A DNA stretch of 64,000 nt from Comamonas sp. GB3 AK4-5. Lineage in GTDB: Bacteria > Pseudomonadota > Gammaproteobacteria > Burkholderiales > Burkholderiaceae_C. The notes beneath the pieces are model-generated. The model saw only the letters and a list, made by a program, of their open reading frames with translations, did no database searches and was not told the DNA's origin. Location of the stretch: NCBI RefSeq assembly GCF_041320665.1, contig NZ_CP166730.1, forward strand, positions 4,154,001-4,218,000. The letters run 5' to 3'. Every line of letters begins with the position of its first letter. The stretch's first letter is position 1. Positions 51,372-60,543 of this stretch are shown here, in pieces. A program made the translations under genes and the position numbers.

Positions 51372-53498
51372 TCAGCGTTTGATGCCATTTTCCGTCAACA
51401 TGCGCGGCGTGATGAAAACCAGCATCTCGCGCTTGGAGGTTTCCCGGGTCTGGTTCTTGAACAAATGGCCCAGCACCGGCATATCGCCCAGCAGCGGAAT
51501 TTTGTGGACCTGCCGGGTTTCCTCCATCTCGAAGATGCCGCCAATCACCACGGTGCCACCGTTTTCCACCAGCACCTGGGTCTGGATATGCTTGGTGTCG
51601 ATGGCAATGCCCTGCTCGGTTTTTTCGCCACGGCTGTCCTTGTTGACGTCCAGATCGAGAATGATGTTGCCCTCCGGCGTGATCTGCGGCGTCACCTCCA
51701 GCTTGAGTACGGCTTTTTTGAAGGCAATCGTGGTGGCGCCATTGGGGGCCGTGATGGAGTAGGGGAACTCGGTGCCCTGCTCGATCAGCGCCTTGCTCTG
51801 GTCTGCCGTCACCAGGCGCGGGCTGGAGATGATCTTGCCCTGACCATCGGCCTCCATGGCCGACAGCTCCAGCGACAGAAAACGGGTGCTGGCACTGTTG
51901 AAGATGGAAAACGCCACCGAACCCACACTGCTGGCGCCCGACAAGCTGGCCGGCAGATTGACAAACGGGGAGGCCGAGGGCAAGGCACCACTGCTGGCAT
52001 CGCCGTAGGTGCTGCCCACATTCCACTTGTTGTGGCCCAGAAAGTTGCCCCTGGTTCCCGCACCGAACTTCACTCCCAGTGACTGCCCAAAGCTGTCCCG
52101 CGCCTCCACGATGCGCGCTTCGATCATCACCTGGCGCACCGGCACATCCAGCTTCAGCAGCAACTGCTCCAGCTCGGCCAGCTTGCTGCCGGTGTCGGTC
52201 ACAAAAATCTGGTTGGTCCGGTTCTCTGCAATGGCGCTGCCGCGCGGCGACAGAAAACGGGTGGAAGTTGCGCCGCCGCCCCCAGCGCCCGGCAGGCCGA
52301 TCTGGGTGCTGTGGTTTGCTGCCAGCTGTTTGAGCACATCCGCAGCCTTGATGTAGTTCAGCTGAAAGCCCTGGGTACGCAAGGGCTCCAGCTTTTCCAG
52401 TGCCTGGGCAGCCTCATAGTCCTTGCGGGTGCGGGCATCAATCTCGTCCTTGGGGGCAATCCACAGCACCGAGCCATTTTTCTTCAGCCCCAGGCCCTTG
52501 GCATCCATGATGATCTGCAGAGCCTGGTCCCAGGGCACATCCTTGAGGCGTAGCGTCAGCGCACCGCTCACGGTGTCCGAGGTGACGATGTTGAAGTTGG
52601 TGAAATCCGCAATCACCTGCAGCAAGGCGCGCACCTCGATGTTCTGGAAGTTCAGCGACAGCCGCTCGCCGGTGTAGCCAGGCCCCTGGTGCAGCTTGCT
52701 GGGGTCGGCTTTTTTCTGGCGGACTTCCAGCACAAAGCGCTGCCGGCTCTGGTAGGCGCTGTGCTCCCAGTCTCCGCTGATGTCGATGCGCATGCGCACA
52801 CGGTCGCCTTGCTGGGTGGTGGAGATGCTTTGCACCGGCGTACCAAAGTCCACCACATCCAGCTTGCGGCGCAGGCCTTCGGGCAGGCTGGTGCGCAGAA
52901 ACTCCACCACCAGGCTGTGCCCCTCCTCGCGCACATCGATGCCTACCGAGTCGCGACCCACACCCACCACCACGCGGCCAGCACCATCGCTGCCCCGGCG
53001 AAAATCCACATCGGACAGCGGCTGCAGGCTTTCACCGCCCAGCACAGGGGCTGCCAGTATCTGGTGGTGGCTGGCGGCCCTGGTCAACGCAGCAGGCGCC
53101 AGGGGGCTGAGGAACACCAGCAGCGATTTGCCCTGTACCTCGGTACGGTAGCTGGCGGGGCTTTTCAAATTGAGCACCACACGGGTGCGCTCTGCTGCCT
53201 CGACCACCTGCACCGCATTGAGCTGGCCTTTGTGCACCTCGACCATCGAATGTCCCAGGCCATTGGTGGTGTGCGCAAAATCCAGCGCAATGCGCGCCGG
53301 CGTCTGGGTTGCAAAACCCGTGGGCTCGGCAGTCAAAGGCTCGGAGAAATCGATGCGCAGCACATCGCCGCCGGCTTGCGCGGATGCCGTCACGGACTCG
53401 ATGGCCCCACCCGCCCCGGCCTCCGCAACCCAGCACAGTGCGGCGGCCAGCATGCTGCGCAATACCCGGGCTGCGAGATGTTGGTGCTTGCCAGTCAT
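51372..53498 (-). CDS. pilQ: Type IV pilus secretin PilQ
   Basis: 708 residues. Signal peptide (~1-28), two AMIN domains (VTASAQAGGDVLRIDFSEP near 35-55 and a second near 160), a secretin/TonB N-terminal domain (LSLNFQNIEVRALLQVIADFTNFNI ~275) and secretin_N. The C-terminal secretin domain has EQGTEFPYS, the VPLLGDIP-like IPLLGDMPVLGHLFKNQT and VFITPRML. It forms the outer-membrane pore for pilus passage. It overlaps pilP by ATGA. Confidence 0.95.
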   Translation of the reverse strand: MTGKHQHLAARVLRSMLAAALCWVAEAGAGGAIESVTASAQAGGDVLRIDFSEPLTAEPTGFATQTPARIALDFAHTTNGLGHSMVEVHKGQLNAVQVVEAAERTRVVLNLKSPASYRTEVQGKSLLVFLSPLAPAALTRAASHHQILAAPVLGGESLQPLSDVDFRRGSDGAGRVVVGVGRDSVGIDVREEGHSLVVEFLRTSLPEGLRRKLDVVDFGTPVQSISTTQQGDRVRMRIDISGDWEHSAYQSRQRFVLEVRQKKADPSKLHQGPGYTGERLSLNFQNIEVRALLQVIADFTNFNIVTSDTVSGALTLRLKDVPWDQALQIIMDAKGLGLKKNGSVLWIAPKDEIDARTRKDYEAAQALEKLEPLRTQGFQLNYIKAADVLKQLAANHSTQIGLPGAGGGGATSTRFLSPRGSAIAENRTNQIFVTDTGSKLAELEQLLLKLDVPVRQVMIEARIVEARDSFGQSLGVKFGAGTRGNFLGHNKWNVGSTYGDASSGALPSASPFVNLPASLSGASSVGSVAFSIFNSASTRFLSLELSAMEADGQGKIISSPRLVTADQSKALIEQGTEFPYSITAPNGATTIAFKKAVLKLEVTPQITPEGNIILDLDVNKDSRGEKTEQGIAIDTKHIQTQVLVENGGTVVIGGIFEMEETRQVHKIPLLGDMPVLGHLFKNQTRETSKREMLVFITPRMLTENGIKR

Positions 53499-54028
53499 GG
53501 AGGCCCTTCTTGCAAATCCAGTGTGCTCATCTTTTCCACCCAGCCCCCGGCCGCGTCCTGGACCAGCTCACGCAGCTGGATGCGGTCCTCCGAGATCTGC
53601 ACGATACGGCCATGGTTCTGCCCCAGGTACTGGCCTGCGCGCACCGGGTAGAGCAACTGCTCGACCCGCAGCAGCGCCGTTCTCTGCCCCTGTCGCTCCA
53701 GGCTGCCCACCATCACCATGGCGTCCAGCGGAAACGACTCCAGCACTTCCTTGCGGCGGCTGGGCTCCGGCGATACCTGGGCTGTGCGGGGAGCCCCGCC
53801 TGCCGTATCACGCGGCCCGCCACGGTGGAGCTTGGCCACATCGAAAGGGTCTACTGACGGCTCGGCCATATAGCTGCGCGGCTGGAACAACCTGGGCGCA
53901 GTCAAGGGCACGATACTCGGGCGGGCCGCCGCACGCTGCGCCAGCAGCCATGCCTGCACATCCCCCTCCGGCGCACCCGAGCAGCCGGCCAACAGCAAGG
54001 CGGTCCATAGGCAGCGCCCTCGCCGCAT
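53495..54028 (-). CDS. pilP: Type IV pilus assembly lipoprotein PilP
   Basis: 177 residues. Signal peptide ends in LLLAGC, a lipobox with cysteine near 16. The C-terminal beta domain (GSLERQGQRTALLRVEQLLYPVRAGQYLGQNHGRIVQI) is the PilP fold that contacts PilQ and the PilNO complex. It overlaps both neighbours by 4 bp. LVQDAAGGWVEKMSTLDLQEG is the typical C-terminus. Confidence 0.93.
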   Translation of the reverse strand: MRRGRCLWTALLLAGCSGAPEGDVQAWLLAQRAAARPSIVPLTAPRLFQPRSYMAEPSVDPFDVAKLHRGGPRDTAGGAPRTAQVSPEPSRRKEVLESFPLDAMVMVGSLERQGQRTALLRVEQLLYPVRAGQYLGQNHGRIVQISEDRIQLRELVQDAAGGWVEKMSTLDLQEGPP

Positions 54029-54717
54029 CAGCCGCCTCCTTTCTTGCCACCCTCTGCCGCCTTCTGCCCCGCCACCTCTTCGGCATCGAGATAGCGGTAG
54101 GTACGCACCGTGGCATCCATCACCAGACTGCCACTGCTGCCTGGCACGGCCACTGGGGCCATGCTGATATTGCCCAGCGTGACAATGCGCGGCATCTGGG
54201 CGATGTCGGCAGCAAATGCGCCCATATCGTGGTAGCTGCCGCTGACCCGCAGGGCAATGGGCAGTTCGGCGTAGTAGTCCCGCAGCAGCACCGCTCCGGG
54301 GCGGAACAGCTCAAACTGCAGCTTGCGCCCCAGCCCCGCCTGGCTGATGTCGGAAAGCAGCACCGCCATCTCGGCCTTGCTGGGCAGTTGCTTTTCCAGC
54401 TGGGTCACATAGCGCTGCACCTGCTCGCGCTGCTGCTTCAGGCCTTCCAGACCCACGACCCTGGTCAGCTTGCTCCGGTAGCTTTCACGCAGCGGTATTT
54501 CCTGCTGGCGTGCCGCCTGCAACGCGGCCGCGTCACGCTGCAAAAGCAGCTGCCAGGCCAGAAGCATCGTCAAAACCGCCATGCCCGTACACAGCAGCAG
54601 CCTGGGCACTGCGGGCCAGAGGGAAGGATCCTTGGGATCAAGGCGGCGGAACTGGCCCGCCAGCTGCTCCCATAGAACGGCAAAGTCCTGTGGCCCGCTT
54701 GTGTGAGGTGTTTGCAT
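54028..54717 (-). CDS. pilO: Type IV pilus inner-membrane protein PilO
   Basis: 229 residues. A short cytoplasmic N-terminus, one membrane helix (~38-60), a coiled coil (~62-115) and a periplasmic ferredoxin-like domain (FELFRPGAVLLRDYYAELPIALRVSGSYHDMGAF). It forms an alignment subcomplex with PilN and PilP. The C-terminus is Lys/Gly-rich. ATGA overlaps at both ends. Confidence 0.92.
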   Translation of the reverse strand: MQTPHTSGPQDFAVLWEQLAGQFRRLDPKDPSLWPAVPRLLLCTGMAVLTMLLAWQLLLQRDAAALQAARQQEIPLRESYRSKLTRVVGLEGLKQQREQVQRYVTQLEKQLPSKAEMAVLLSDISQAGLGRKLQFELFRPGAVLLRDYYAELPIALRVSGSYHDMGAFAADIAQMPRIVTLGNISMAPVAVPGSSGSLVMDATVRTYRYLDAEEVAGQKAAEGGKKGGG

Positions 54718-55328
54718 CACCCTCCCGCCTTGGCGGCAGCTTCGCCTGCCATGGATGGCTGGGCCTCGGCCGTGCGCAGCAGCCGAAAGCGCAGATGAAA
54801 GCTCACCGCCTGGTGCGCCCCCTGGGCCGAGCGTTGCGGGGCCGTGGCCGCAATCTCCTGCAGCTCTGGCTTGGCAAACCAGGGGGCATAGCCGGCAATA
54901 TTGCGCAGCATCTCCGAGACTCGCTCGTTGGACTGCGCCACCCCCTTCATCTCGATACTCTGCTCCTGCTGGCGCAGCTGCTGCAGATAAACGCCATCCG
55001 GAATCTGCAGCGCCAGCCCGGTCAGCAAATGCACCGGCAGATTGCGGTCCATCTGCAAGTCCTCCACGGCCTTCTGGTGTGCGCGCAGCGAGGCGATCTC
55101 GCCCTCCAGGCCCGCGACCTCCTGAATCTGCGCATCCAGCAGCGCAATCTCTGACTGCAAAAAGCGGTTGCGTCCCTGCTGCTGCTCCAACTGGTATTGC
55201 AGCCACCCATTCATCAGTGCCACCAGGACCACGCCTGCCAGCAGGGACAGCAGCAGCTGGGTCTGAAAGACCTGCTTGCGGCGTTTGCGCGCAGCTTCTC
55301 GGTGGGGGAGGAGGTTGATCAGCAGCAT
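54717..55328 (-). CDS. pilN: Type IV pilus inner-membrane protein PilN
   Basis: 203 residues. The start MLLINLLPHREAARKRRK contains the conserved INLLP segment that binds PilM. A membrane helix (~22-42), a coiled coil and a periplasmic domain (PDGVYLQQLRQQEQSIEMKGVAQSNERVSEMLRNI) follow. The start lies within the end of pilM (10-bp overlap). Confidence 0.93.
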   Translation of the reverse strand: MLLINLLPHREAARKRRKQVFQTQLLLSLLAGVVLVALMNGWLQYQLEQQQGRNRFLQSEIALLDAQIQEVAGLEGEIASLRAHQKAVEDLQMDRNLPVHLLTGLALQIPDGVYLQQLRQQEQSIEMKGVAQSNERVSEMLRNIAGYAPWFAKPELQEIAATAPQRSAQGAHQAVSFHLRFRLLRTAEAQPSMAGEAAAKAGG

Positions 55329-56401
55329 GGCCCAAACCTCCGCATGGCCAGGCCACATGCCGTCACATAGGCCGGCGCATCCTGCGCCAGACACGCCGGG
55401 TGCAGGCGCGCACCCGATTGCATGCCTTGAAAGGGATTGGCGACCACCACGGGCATCTGCAACTGCTGGGCCATGGCCTGCGCCATACCAGGCAACCCTG
55501 CCGAGCCGCCAAAGACCAGGATCTGCTGCACGCTCTGCTGGGCGCTGCTGCTGAAGAAGAATTGCAGGCTGCGCTGCACCTCGGCCGCCAAACCGTGCAA
55601 GAACGGCTGCAGCACTGCACTGGCACCGTCGCCCGGCAGATCACCGGCATGTTTCTTGGCCTCGGCCTCTGCCAGCGAACAGCCATAGTGGCTGGCGAGC
55701 ATCTGCGTGAGCTGCACGCCCCCCAGCGCCTGTTCGCGCTCGAACAGCAGCTCGCCGTGCAGCACCAGTTGCACATGGCTGCTGAGCCCCCCGATCTTGA
55801 GCAAGGCCACCACGGCATCCCTGCCGCCTTGCGGCTGCGCAGCAATCAGGCGCGAGGCCGCCAACCGGACGGCATGGGTCTCGATGTCGAGCAGCGTGGC
55901 CTGCAGGCCCACGGCCTGTGCCAGCGCCTGGCGCTCCTCCACCTTGTCCCGGCGCGAAGCGGCCAGCAGCACATCCACATCCTCGGCACTCTTGGCGTTT
56001 GGGCCGATCACGCAGAAATCCAGGCACACCTCGTCCAACGAGAAAGGGATGCAGTGGCCAGCCTCAGCCTCCACCAGCAATGCCATCTCGTCCTCCTTCA
56101 GAAGGGCGGGCAGCACCACACGCTGGGTGATGACGGCCGTATGCGGCAGCGCCAAGGCCGCGAGCCTGGCCTTGCTGCCCGACTGCTTGAGCACGCGGCG
56201 CAAGGCATCAACCACGGCATCGAACTGCTCGATGTTGCCGTCGACCACGCATCCTTTTTCCAGCGGCTCCATGGCGCAGCACTCCAGCACCCAGCGGCCT
56301 TGCGCATGCTGGCCCAACTCCACCAATTTGATGCTGGAGGCGCCGATATCCACACCCAGCATGGGCGGCGGCGACCTCCGGAGCCAGGACCTCAAGGCCA
56401 T
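55319..56401 (-). CDS. pilM: Type IV pilus assembly ATPase-like protein PilM
   Basis: 360 residues, actin/FtsA-like fold. Phosphate-1 motif MLGVDIGASSIKLVEL (~14-29), VFGGSAGLPGMAQAMAQQL for the adenosine motif and a C-terminal SYVTACGLAMRRF-like end (AYVTACGLAMR). It binds PilN in the cytoplasm and links the pilus base to the assembly ATPases. ATG 56401 is preferred to 56437 because GGGAGG lies 9-10 nt upstream. First gene of pilMNOPQ-aroK, divergent from mrcA. Confidence 0.92.
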   Translation of the reverse strand: MALRSWLRRSPPPMLGVDIGASSIKLVELGQHAQGRWVLECCAMEPLEKGCVVDGNIEQFDAVVDALRRVLKQSGSKARLAALALPHTAVITQRVVLPALLKEDEMALLVEAEAGHCIPFSLDEVCLDFCVIGPNAKSAEDVDVLLAASRRDKVEERQALAQAVGLQATLLDIETHAVRLAASRLIAAQPQGGRDAVVALLKIGGLSSHVQLVLHGELLFEREQALGGVQLTQMLASHYGCSLAEAEAKKHAGDLPGDGASAVLQPFLHGLAAEVQRSLQFFFSSSAQQSVQQILVFGGSAGLPGMAQAMAQQLQMPVVVANPFQGMQSGARLHPACLAQDAPAYVTACGLAMRRFGPCC

Positions 56402-56666
56402 CGGGCAGCCCTCCCTTGGTGATGGATTGCGATGCAAAAGCCCACAGCCACAGCTGCGCGCCCCATGCTAGGGGAAGGCCTGCATGTCAGCCAAACACCA
56501 GCGGCCGGCCGGGCTGTACAAGAGGCCAGAGGGTAGGCCAAGGCCGCGCCGCCCTGTGCGAATACAGCGCAGCCCGCTCTACCGCCACCGCGTGCGGCCG
56601 CTCAGCAACCCGATCAAGGCCTGGACAGGCGACAACCTGTTTCAGCCCTGCCTCCCTCCCACTTCC

Positions 56667-56672
56667 TATAAT
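56667..56672 (+). promoter_or_regulatory. -10 element of mrcA
   Basis: Consensus TATAAT, ending 26 nt before the ATG at 56699; GGAG lies close before the ATG, so this is a conventional leadered promoter. Confidence 0.65.
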
Positions 56673-56698
56673 GGCCCTCCGCTTTTGCGTGGAGCGAC

Positions 56699-59092
56699 AT
56701 GCCTACTTCTTCTTCAAATAACGCGAAGACCACCTCCAACGCCTCCTCCAAGTCCCCCCGAAAAATGCACTGGCTCCCCAAGTCGCTGCTGTGGCTTTTG
56801 GGTGTGGCAATTGCTGGCGTGGTGGCCATTGTGCTGACCGTTGCCGTGGCCCTGTCCATGGCTTTTCCCAATCTGCCCGACGTTTCCGAGCTGGCCGACT
56901 ATCGTCCCAAGCTGCCGCTGCGGGTCTATTCGACCGAGGGCGCCTTGCTGGGCGAGTTCGGTGAGGAACGCCGAACCCTCACCCCCGTGGCCGAGATCCC
57001 CAAGGTCATGGTCGATGCCGTGCTGGCCATCGAGGACACCCGCTTCTTCGAGCATGGTGGCGTCGACTACAAGGGCATGCTGCGTGCGGCCCTGGCCAAT
57101 CTGGGCCGTGTCAAAAGCCAGGGTGCGTCCACCATCACCATGCAGGTGGCGCGCAATGTCTACCTGTCGTCAGAGAAGACCTATACCCGCAAGATCTACG
57201 AGATCTTGCTGACCTTCAAGCTGGAGCATCAGCTCTCCAAGGAGCAAATCCTGGAGATCTACATGAACCAGATCTTCCTGGGCAACCGTGCCTATGGCTT
57301 TGCGGCCGCCTGCGAAACCTATTTCGGCAAGCCCCTCAAGGACATCACGGTGGCCGAGGCCGCCATGCTGGCCGGTCTGCCCAAGGCCCCTTCGGCCTAC
57401 AACCCCATCAGCAACCCCAAGCGCGCCCATATCCGCCAGCAATACATCATCGATCGCATGGAGGAGAACGGCTTCATCACCGCCCAGCAGGCCCAGCAGG
57501 CCCGGGCCGAGCCGTTGCAACTCAAGAGCGCCAACGCGGCCAACACCCGCGTGCACGCCGAGTACGTGGCCGAAATGGTGCGCCAGCTGGTGTTTGCCCA
57601 GTACGGCAACGAGGCCTACACCCGTGGCCTCAACGTCTACACCACCCTCAATGCCGGTGAACAGGAAGCTGCCTACAAGGCGCTGCGCCAGGGCCTGATG
57701 GACTATGAGCGCCGCCAGCGCTACCGAGGTCCGGAAAAATTCATCGCCCTGCCTTCCGAGCCCCAGGCCCAGGAAGATGTGATCGACGACGCACTGGCCG
57801 CCCACCCCGACAACGGCGATGTGCTGGCCGCCGTGGTGCTGGAGGCCTCTGCCCGCAAGATCGTGGCCCAGCGCCCCGATGGCGAGAAGGTCGAGATCAC
57901 CGGCGACGGCCTCAAACCCGTGCAGTCCGGCCTGAGCGACAAGTCGCCGCCCAATATCAAGCTGCGCCCGGGTGCCATCATCCGCGTGGTCAAAACTGCC
58001 AAGGGCAGCTGGGAAGCCACGCAGCTGCCCGAGGTCGAAGGTGCTTTTATCGCCCTCACCCCGCAGACCGGCGCCATCCGCGCCCTGGTCGGTGGCTTTG
58101 ACTTCGACAAGAACAAGTTCAACCATGTGACCCAGGCTTGGCGTCAGCCGGGCTCCAGCTTCAAGCCCTTCATCTACTCGGCGGCGCTGGAAAAAGGCTT
58201 CACACCGGCCACCATGATCAACGACGCACCGCTGTTCTTCAGCGCCGGCGTCACCGGTGGCCAGCCCTGGGAGCCCAAGAACTACGACAGCCGCTACGAC
58301 GGCCCCATGACCATGCGCACGGGCTTGAACAAGTCCAAGAACATGATCTCCATCCGCTTGCTGCAGGCCATTGGCCCCAAGGCCGGCCAGGAATGGGTCA
58401 CCCACTTTGGCTTTGACGCTGCCAAGCACCCGGCCTATCTGACCATGGCGCTGGGCGCAGGCTCGGTCACCCCCATGCAGATGGCGGCGGGCTATGCGGT
58501 GTTTGCCAACGGCGGCCACCGCGTCAACCCCTGGCTGATCGCCAAGATCACCGACTTCAAGGGCCGCGTACTGTCCGAGTACATCCCGCCACCGCTGGAC
58601 CAGCTGCCCCAAGGCATCGATGCCCGCAACGCCTTCGTCATGAGCAGCATGCTCAACGACGTGGCCCGCGTGGGCACGGCGGCACGCGCCCAGGCCACGC
58701 TCAAGCGTCCCGACCTGTATGGCAAGACCGGCACCACCAACGACTCCATGGACGCCTGGTTTGCCGGTTTTCAGCCCACGCTGGCGGCCGTCTCCTGGAT
58801 TGGCTACGACACGCCGCGCAATCTGGGCGCCCGTGAAACCGGCGGCGGCCTGAGCCTGCCGGTGTGGATCAGCTTTATGCAGCACGCGCTCAAAGGCGTC
58901 CCTGTGGCCGACATGCCCGTGCCCCCCGGCGTGGTGAATATCGGTGGCGACTGGATCTACGAGGAATATGCGCGCAACGCCGGTGTCAGCAGCTTAGGGC
59001 TGGACGATGCTCCCGCCCCAGGCAGCAATGGCGGCACGGCACCTCCGGCACCCGAAGAGCGCAACAAGATTCTGGATCTGTTCCGCAATTGA
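56699..59092 (+). CDS. mrcA: Penicillin-binding protein 1A (bifunctional transglycosylase/transpeptidase)
   Basis: 797 residues. Cytoplasmic tail, membrane helix (~27-55), a GT51 transglycosylase domain with EDTRFFEHGGVDYKG (~111) and GASTITMQVARN, then an OB-like insert. The transpeptidase domain has SxxK at PGSSFKPF (~484), SKNM for SxN and KTGTTND (~675). It polymerises and cross-links peptidoglycan in the periplasm. The divergent arrangement with pilM is widespread in proteobacteria. Confidence 0.96.
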   Translation: MPTSSSNNAKTTSNASSKSPRKMHWLPKSLLWLLGVAIAGVVAIVLTVAVALSMAFPNLPDVSELADYRPKLPLRVYSTEGALLGEFGEERRTLTPVAEIPKVMVDAVLAIEDTRFFEHGGVDYKGMLRAALANLGRVKSQGASTITMQVARNVYLSSEKTYTRKIYEILLTFKLEHQLSKEQILEIYMNQIFLGNRAYGFAAACETYFGKPLKDITVAEAAMLAGLPKAPSAYNPISNPKRAHIRQQYIIDRMEENGFITAQQAQQARAEPLQLKSANAANTRVHAEYVAEMVRQLVFAQYGNEAYTRGLNVYTTLNAGEQEAAYKALRQGLMDYERRQRYRGPEKFIALPSEPQAQEDVIDDALAAHPDNGDVLAAVVLEASARKIVAQRPDGEKVEITGDGLKPVQSGLSDKSPPNIKLRPGAIIRVVKTAKGSWEATQLPEVEGAFIALTPQTGAIRALVGGFDFDKNKFNHVTQAWRQPGSSFKPFIYSAALEKGFTPATMINDAPLFFSAGVTGGQPWEPKNYDSRYDGPMTMRTGLNKSKNMISIRLLQAIGPKAGQEWVTHFGFDAAKHPAYLTMALGAGSVTPMQMAAGYAVFANGGHRVNPWLIAKITDFKGRVLSEYIPPPLDQLPQGIDARNAFVMSSMLNDVARVGTAARAQATLKRPDLYGKTGTTNDSMDAWFAGFQPTLAAVSWIGYDTPRNLGARETGGGLSLPVWISFMQHALKGVPVADMPVPPGVVNIGGDWIYEEYARNAGVSSLGLDDAPAPGSNGGTAPPAPEERNKILDLFRN

Positions 59093-59117
59093 GACGGCGC
59101 CCTGCCCACTGCAAAAA

Positions 59118-59144
59118 CCGCATGCCAAGGCATGCGGTTTTTTT
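59118..59144 (+). terminator. mrcA terminator
   Basis: CCGCATGC (59118-59125) pairs with GCATGCGG (59130-59137), loop CAAG, followed by seven Ts. As upstream of the stem could also stop convergent cyaY transcription. Confidence 0.88.
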
Positions 59145-59289
59145 ATGCAGTCCACAACACAGAATGCAGACCTGAGCGGATCTGCACAGCCTCGGCTGGC
59201 CTAGCCTGGCACCTTCACTTTGGCACGGCACTCCAGGGCTGCAACGCAGAAAGCGCGCGGCCTGCGTGCCCCAGGCCCGCTCTGCCGGC

Positions 59290-59625
59290 TCAGCCCTGGG
59301 CGCTGAACTGCAGCGGCAGGCTCGACTGCTCGGCCGCGTACTGGGTCAGATTGGCAAAGAACTCGCCCGCGCCCTTGGTGTCCTGCCAATGCTGGCCATC
59401 AAAGCGGTAGTGAAAGCCACCCGCCTTGGCCGCCATCCAGATTTCCTGCAAGGGCTTTTGCTGGTTGATGATGATCTGGCTGCGGTTGGCAAACACCAGG
59501 GTCACCATGCCGCCCACGCGCTGGGCATCGATGTCGGCATCGGTTTCGTCGTTGATGCGGTCTACGCACTGTTCTACGGCCAGCAGCAGTTGCTCGGCAC
59601 GGTCCTGGTATTCAAGGTCGGTCAT
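59290..59625 (-). CDS. cyaY: Iron-sulfur cluster assembly regulator CyaY (frataxin)
   Basis: 111 residues. The acidic N-terminal helix [33 protein letters not shown] and the strand [28 protein letters not shown] are the frataxin signature. It ends with [20 protein letters not shown]. It binds iron and modulates IscS. Divergent from lptM with 12 bp between start codons, so regulatory sequences of the two overlap. Confidence 0.93.
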   Translation of the reverse strand: MTDLEYQDRAEQLLLAVEQCVDRINDETDADIDAQRVGGMVTLVFANRSQIIINQQKPLQEIWMAAKAGGFHYRFDGQHWQDTKGAGEFFANLTQYAAEQSSLPLQFSAQG

Positions 59626-59631
59626 TACAAT
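59626..59631 (+). promoter_or_regulatory. -10 element of lptM (candidate leaderless promoter)
   Basis: TACAAT ends 6 nt before the ATG at 59638 and lies directly beside the cyaY start codon (59623-59625, opposite strand). Confidence 0.45.
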
Positions 59632-59637
59632 TCGCAC

Positions 59638-59838
59638 ATGTTGAAAGCTCCCCAAATTTTAGTCAGGACCATTGTCCTTGCCTCTTGTGCGGCAGCCCTG
59701 GCTGGCTGCGGCCAGCGCGGGCCCCTGTTTCTGCCGAATGATCCAGCCGCTTCCCAGCGTGCCACCTTGCCGGAGGCACTGAACCCCATGGGCGATAAGC
59801 CGGCCACGGAGCAAGCCCCCTCGTCCACGGAACGCTGA
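59638..59838 (+). CDS. lptM: LPS translocon maturation chaperone LptM (YifL-like lipoprotein)
   Basis: 66 residues. Lipoprotein signal with lipobox LAGC (cysteine 24), then the conserved [11 protein letters not shown], the LptM hallmark (G-C-G-x-x-G-P-L-x-L-P). LptM supports oxidative maturation of the LptD outer-membrane translocon. In most relatives lysA follows; here the next gene is on the opposite strand and lysA is absent from the window. Confidence 0.85.
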   Translation: MLKAPQILVRTIVLASCAAALAGCGQRGPLFLPNDPAASQRATLPEALNPMGDKPATEQAPSSTER

Positions 59839-59874
59839 GCGCGCCCGGGGCGGCATGCGCCGGATCTGCAGCCT

Positions 59875-60543
59875 TCAGCCGCCTGACTCACCCTGACGGT
59901 GCTGGCCCCAGCGCCGGCGCAGGCGCGCGCCCAACAGCAAGACCAGCAACGCGGCATAGACCGCCACCTCGGAGCTGTCGTTCTTGCCGCTGCGCATCCA
60001 GTAGAAATGCAGCAGGGCCAGCAAGGCGGCGCCATAGACGGCACGGTGCAGCAGCTTCCAGCGGGTGCCCCCCAGCCAGCGCAGAACGGCCTGTGGCGAT
60101 GTCACAGCCAGCGCCAAAAGAACACAAAAGGTGAGCATCCCAACAAGGATGAATGGGCGCTGCAGCACATCGCCCGCCATGTCTTGCCACACCCAGCCCT
60201 GGTCCAGCCAGGCATAGCTGAGCAGGTGCAGACAGGCGTAGAAAAAGGCGAAAAGCCCCAGCAACCGGCGCAGCCTGGCCAACGCCGTCAGCTGCAGGCC
60301 CTGGCGCAACGGCGTCACAGCCAGGGCCAGCCACAGCGCGCGCAAGGCCCAGTCGCCCGTGCCGCGAATCAAGGCCTCGGCCGGATTGGCGCCCAGCCTA
60401 TCGGCCAGCACGCCCCACACCATCCAGGCCAGCGGTGCCAGCCACAGCAGCCACACCACAGGCTTGGCTGCGCGTGACAGCAAGGCCCGCTGCAACGGGG
60501 CGCGCCAGCCCACTTTCACGCGGGGAACCGCGGCGGAAGGCAT
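59875..60543 (-). CDS. msrQ: Protein-methionine-sulfoxide reductase heme-binding subunit MsrQ
   Basis: 222 residues, six membrane helices of the ferric-reductase-like type. LLGLFAFFYACLHLLSYAW and WKLLHRAVYGAALLALLHFYW carry the heme-ligating histidines. It passes electrons from the respiratory chain to MsrP. Its start overlaps the msrP stop by ATGA. Confidence 0.93.
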   Translation of the reverse strand: MPSAAVPRVKVGWRAPLQRALLSRAAKPVVWLLWLAPLAWMVWGVLADRLGANPAEALIRGTGDWALRALWLALAVTPLRQGLQLTALARLRRLLGLFAFFYACLHLLSYAWLDQGWVWQDMAGDVLQRPFILVGMLTFCVLLALAVTSPQAVLRWLGGTRWKLLHRAVYGAALLALLHFYWMRSGKNDSSEVAVYAALLVLLLGARLRRRWGQHRQGESGG

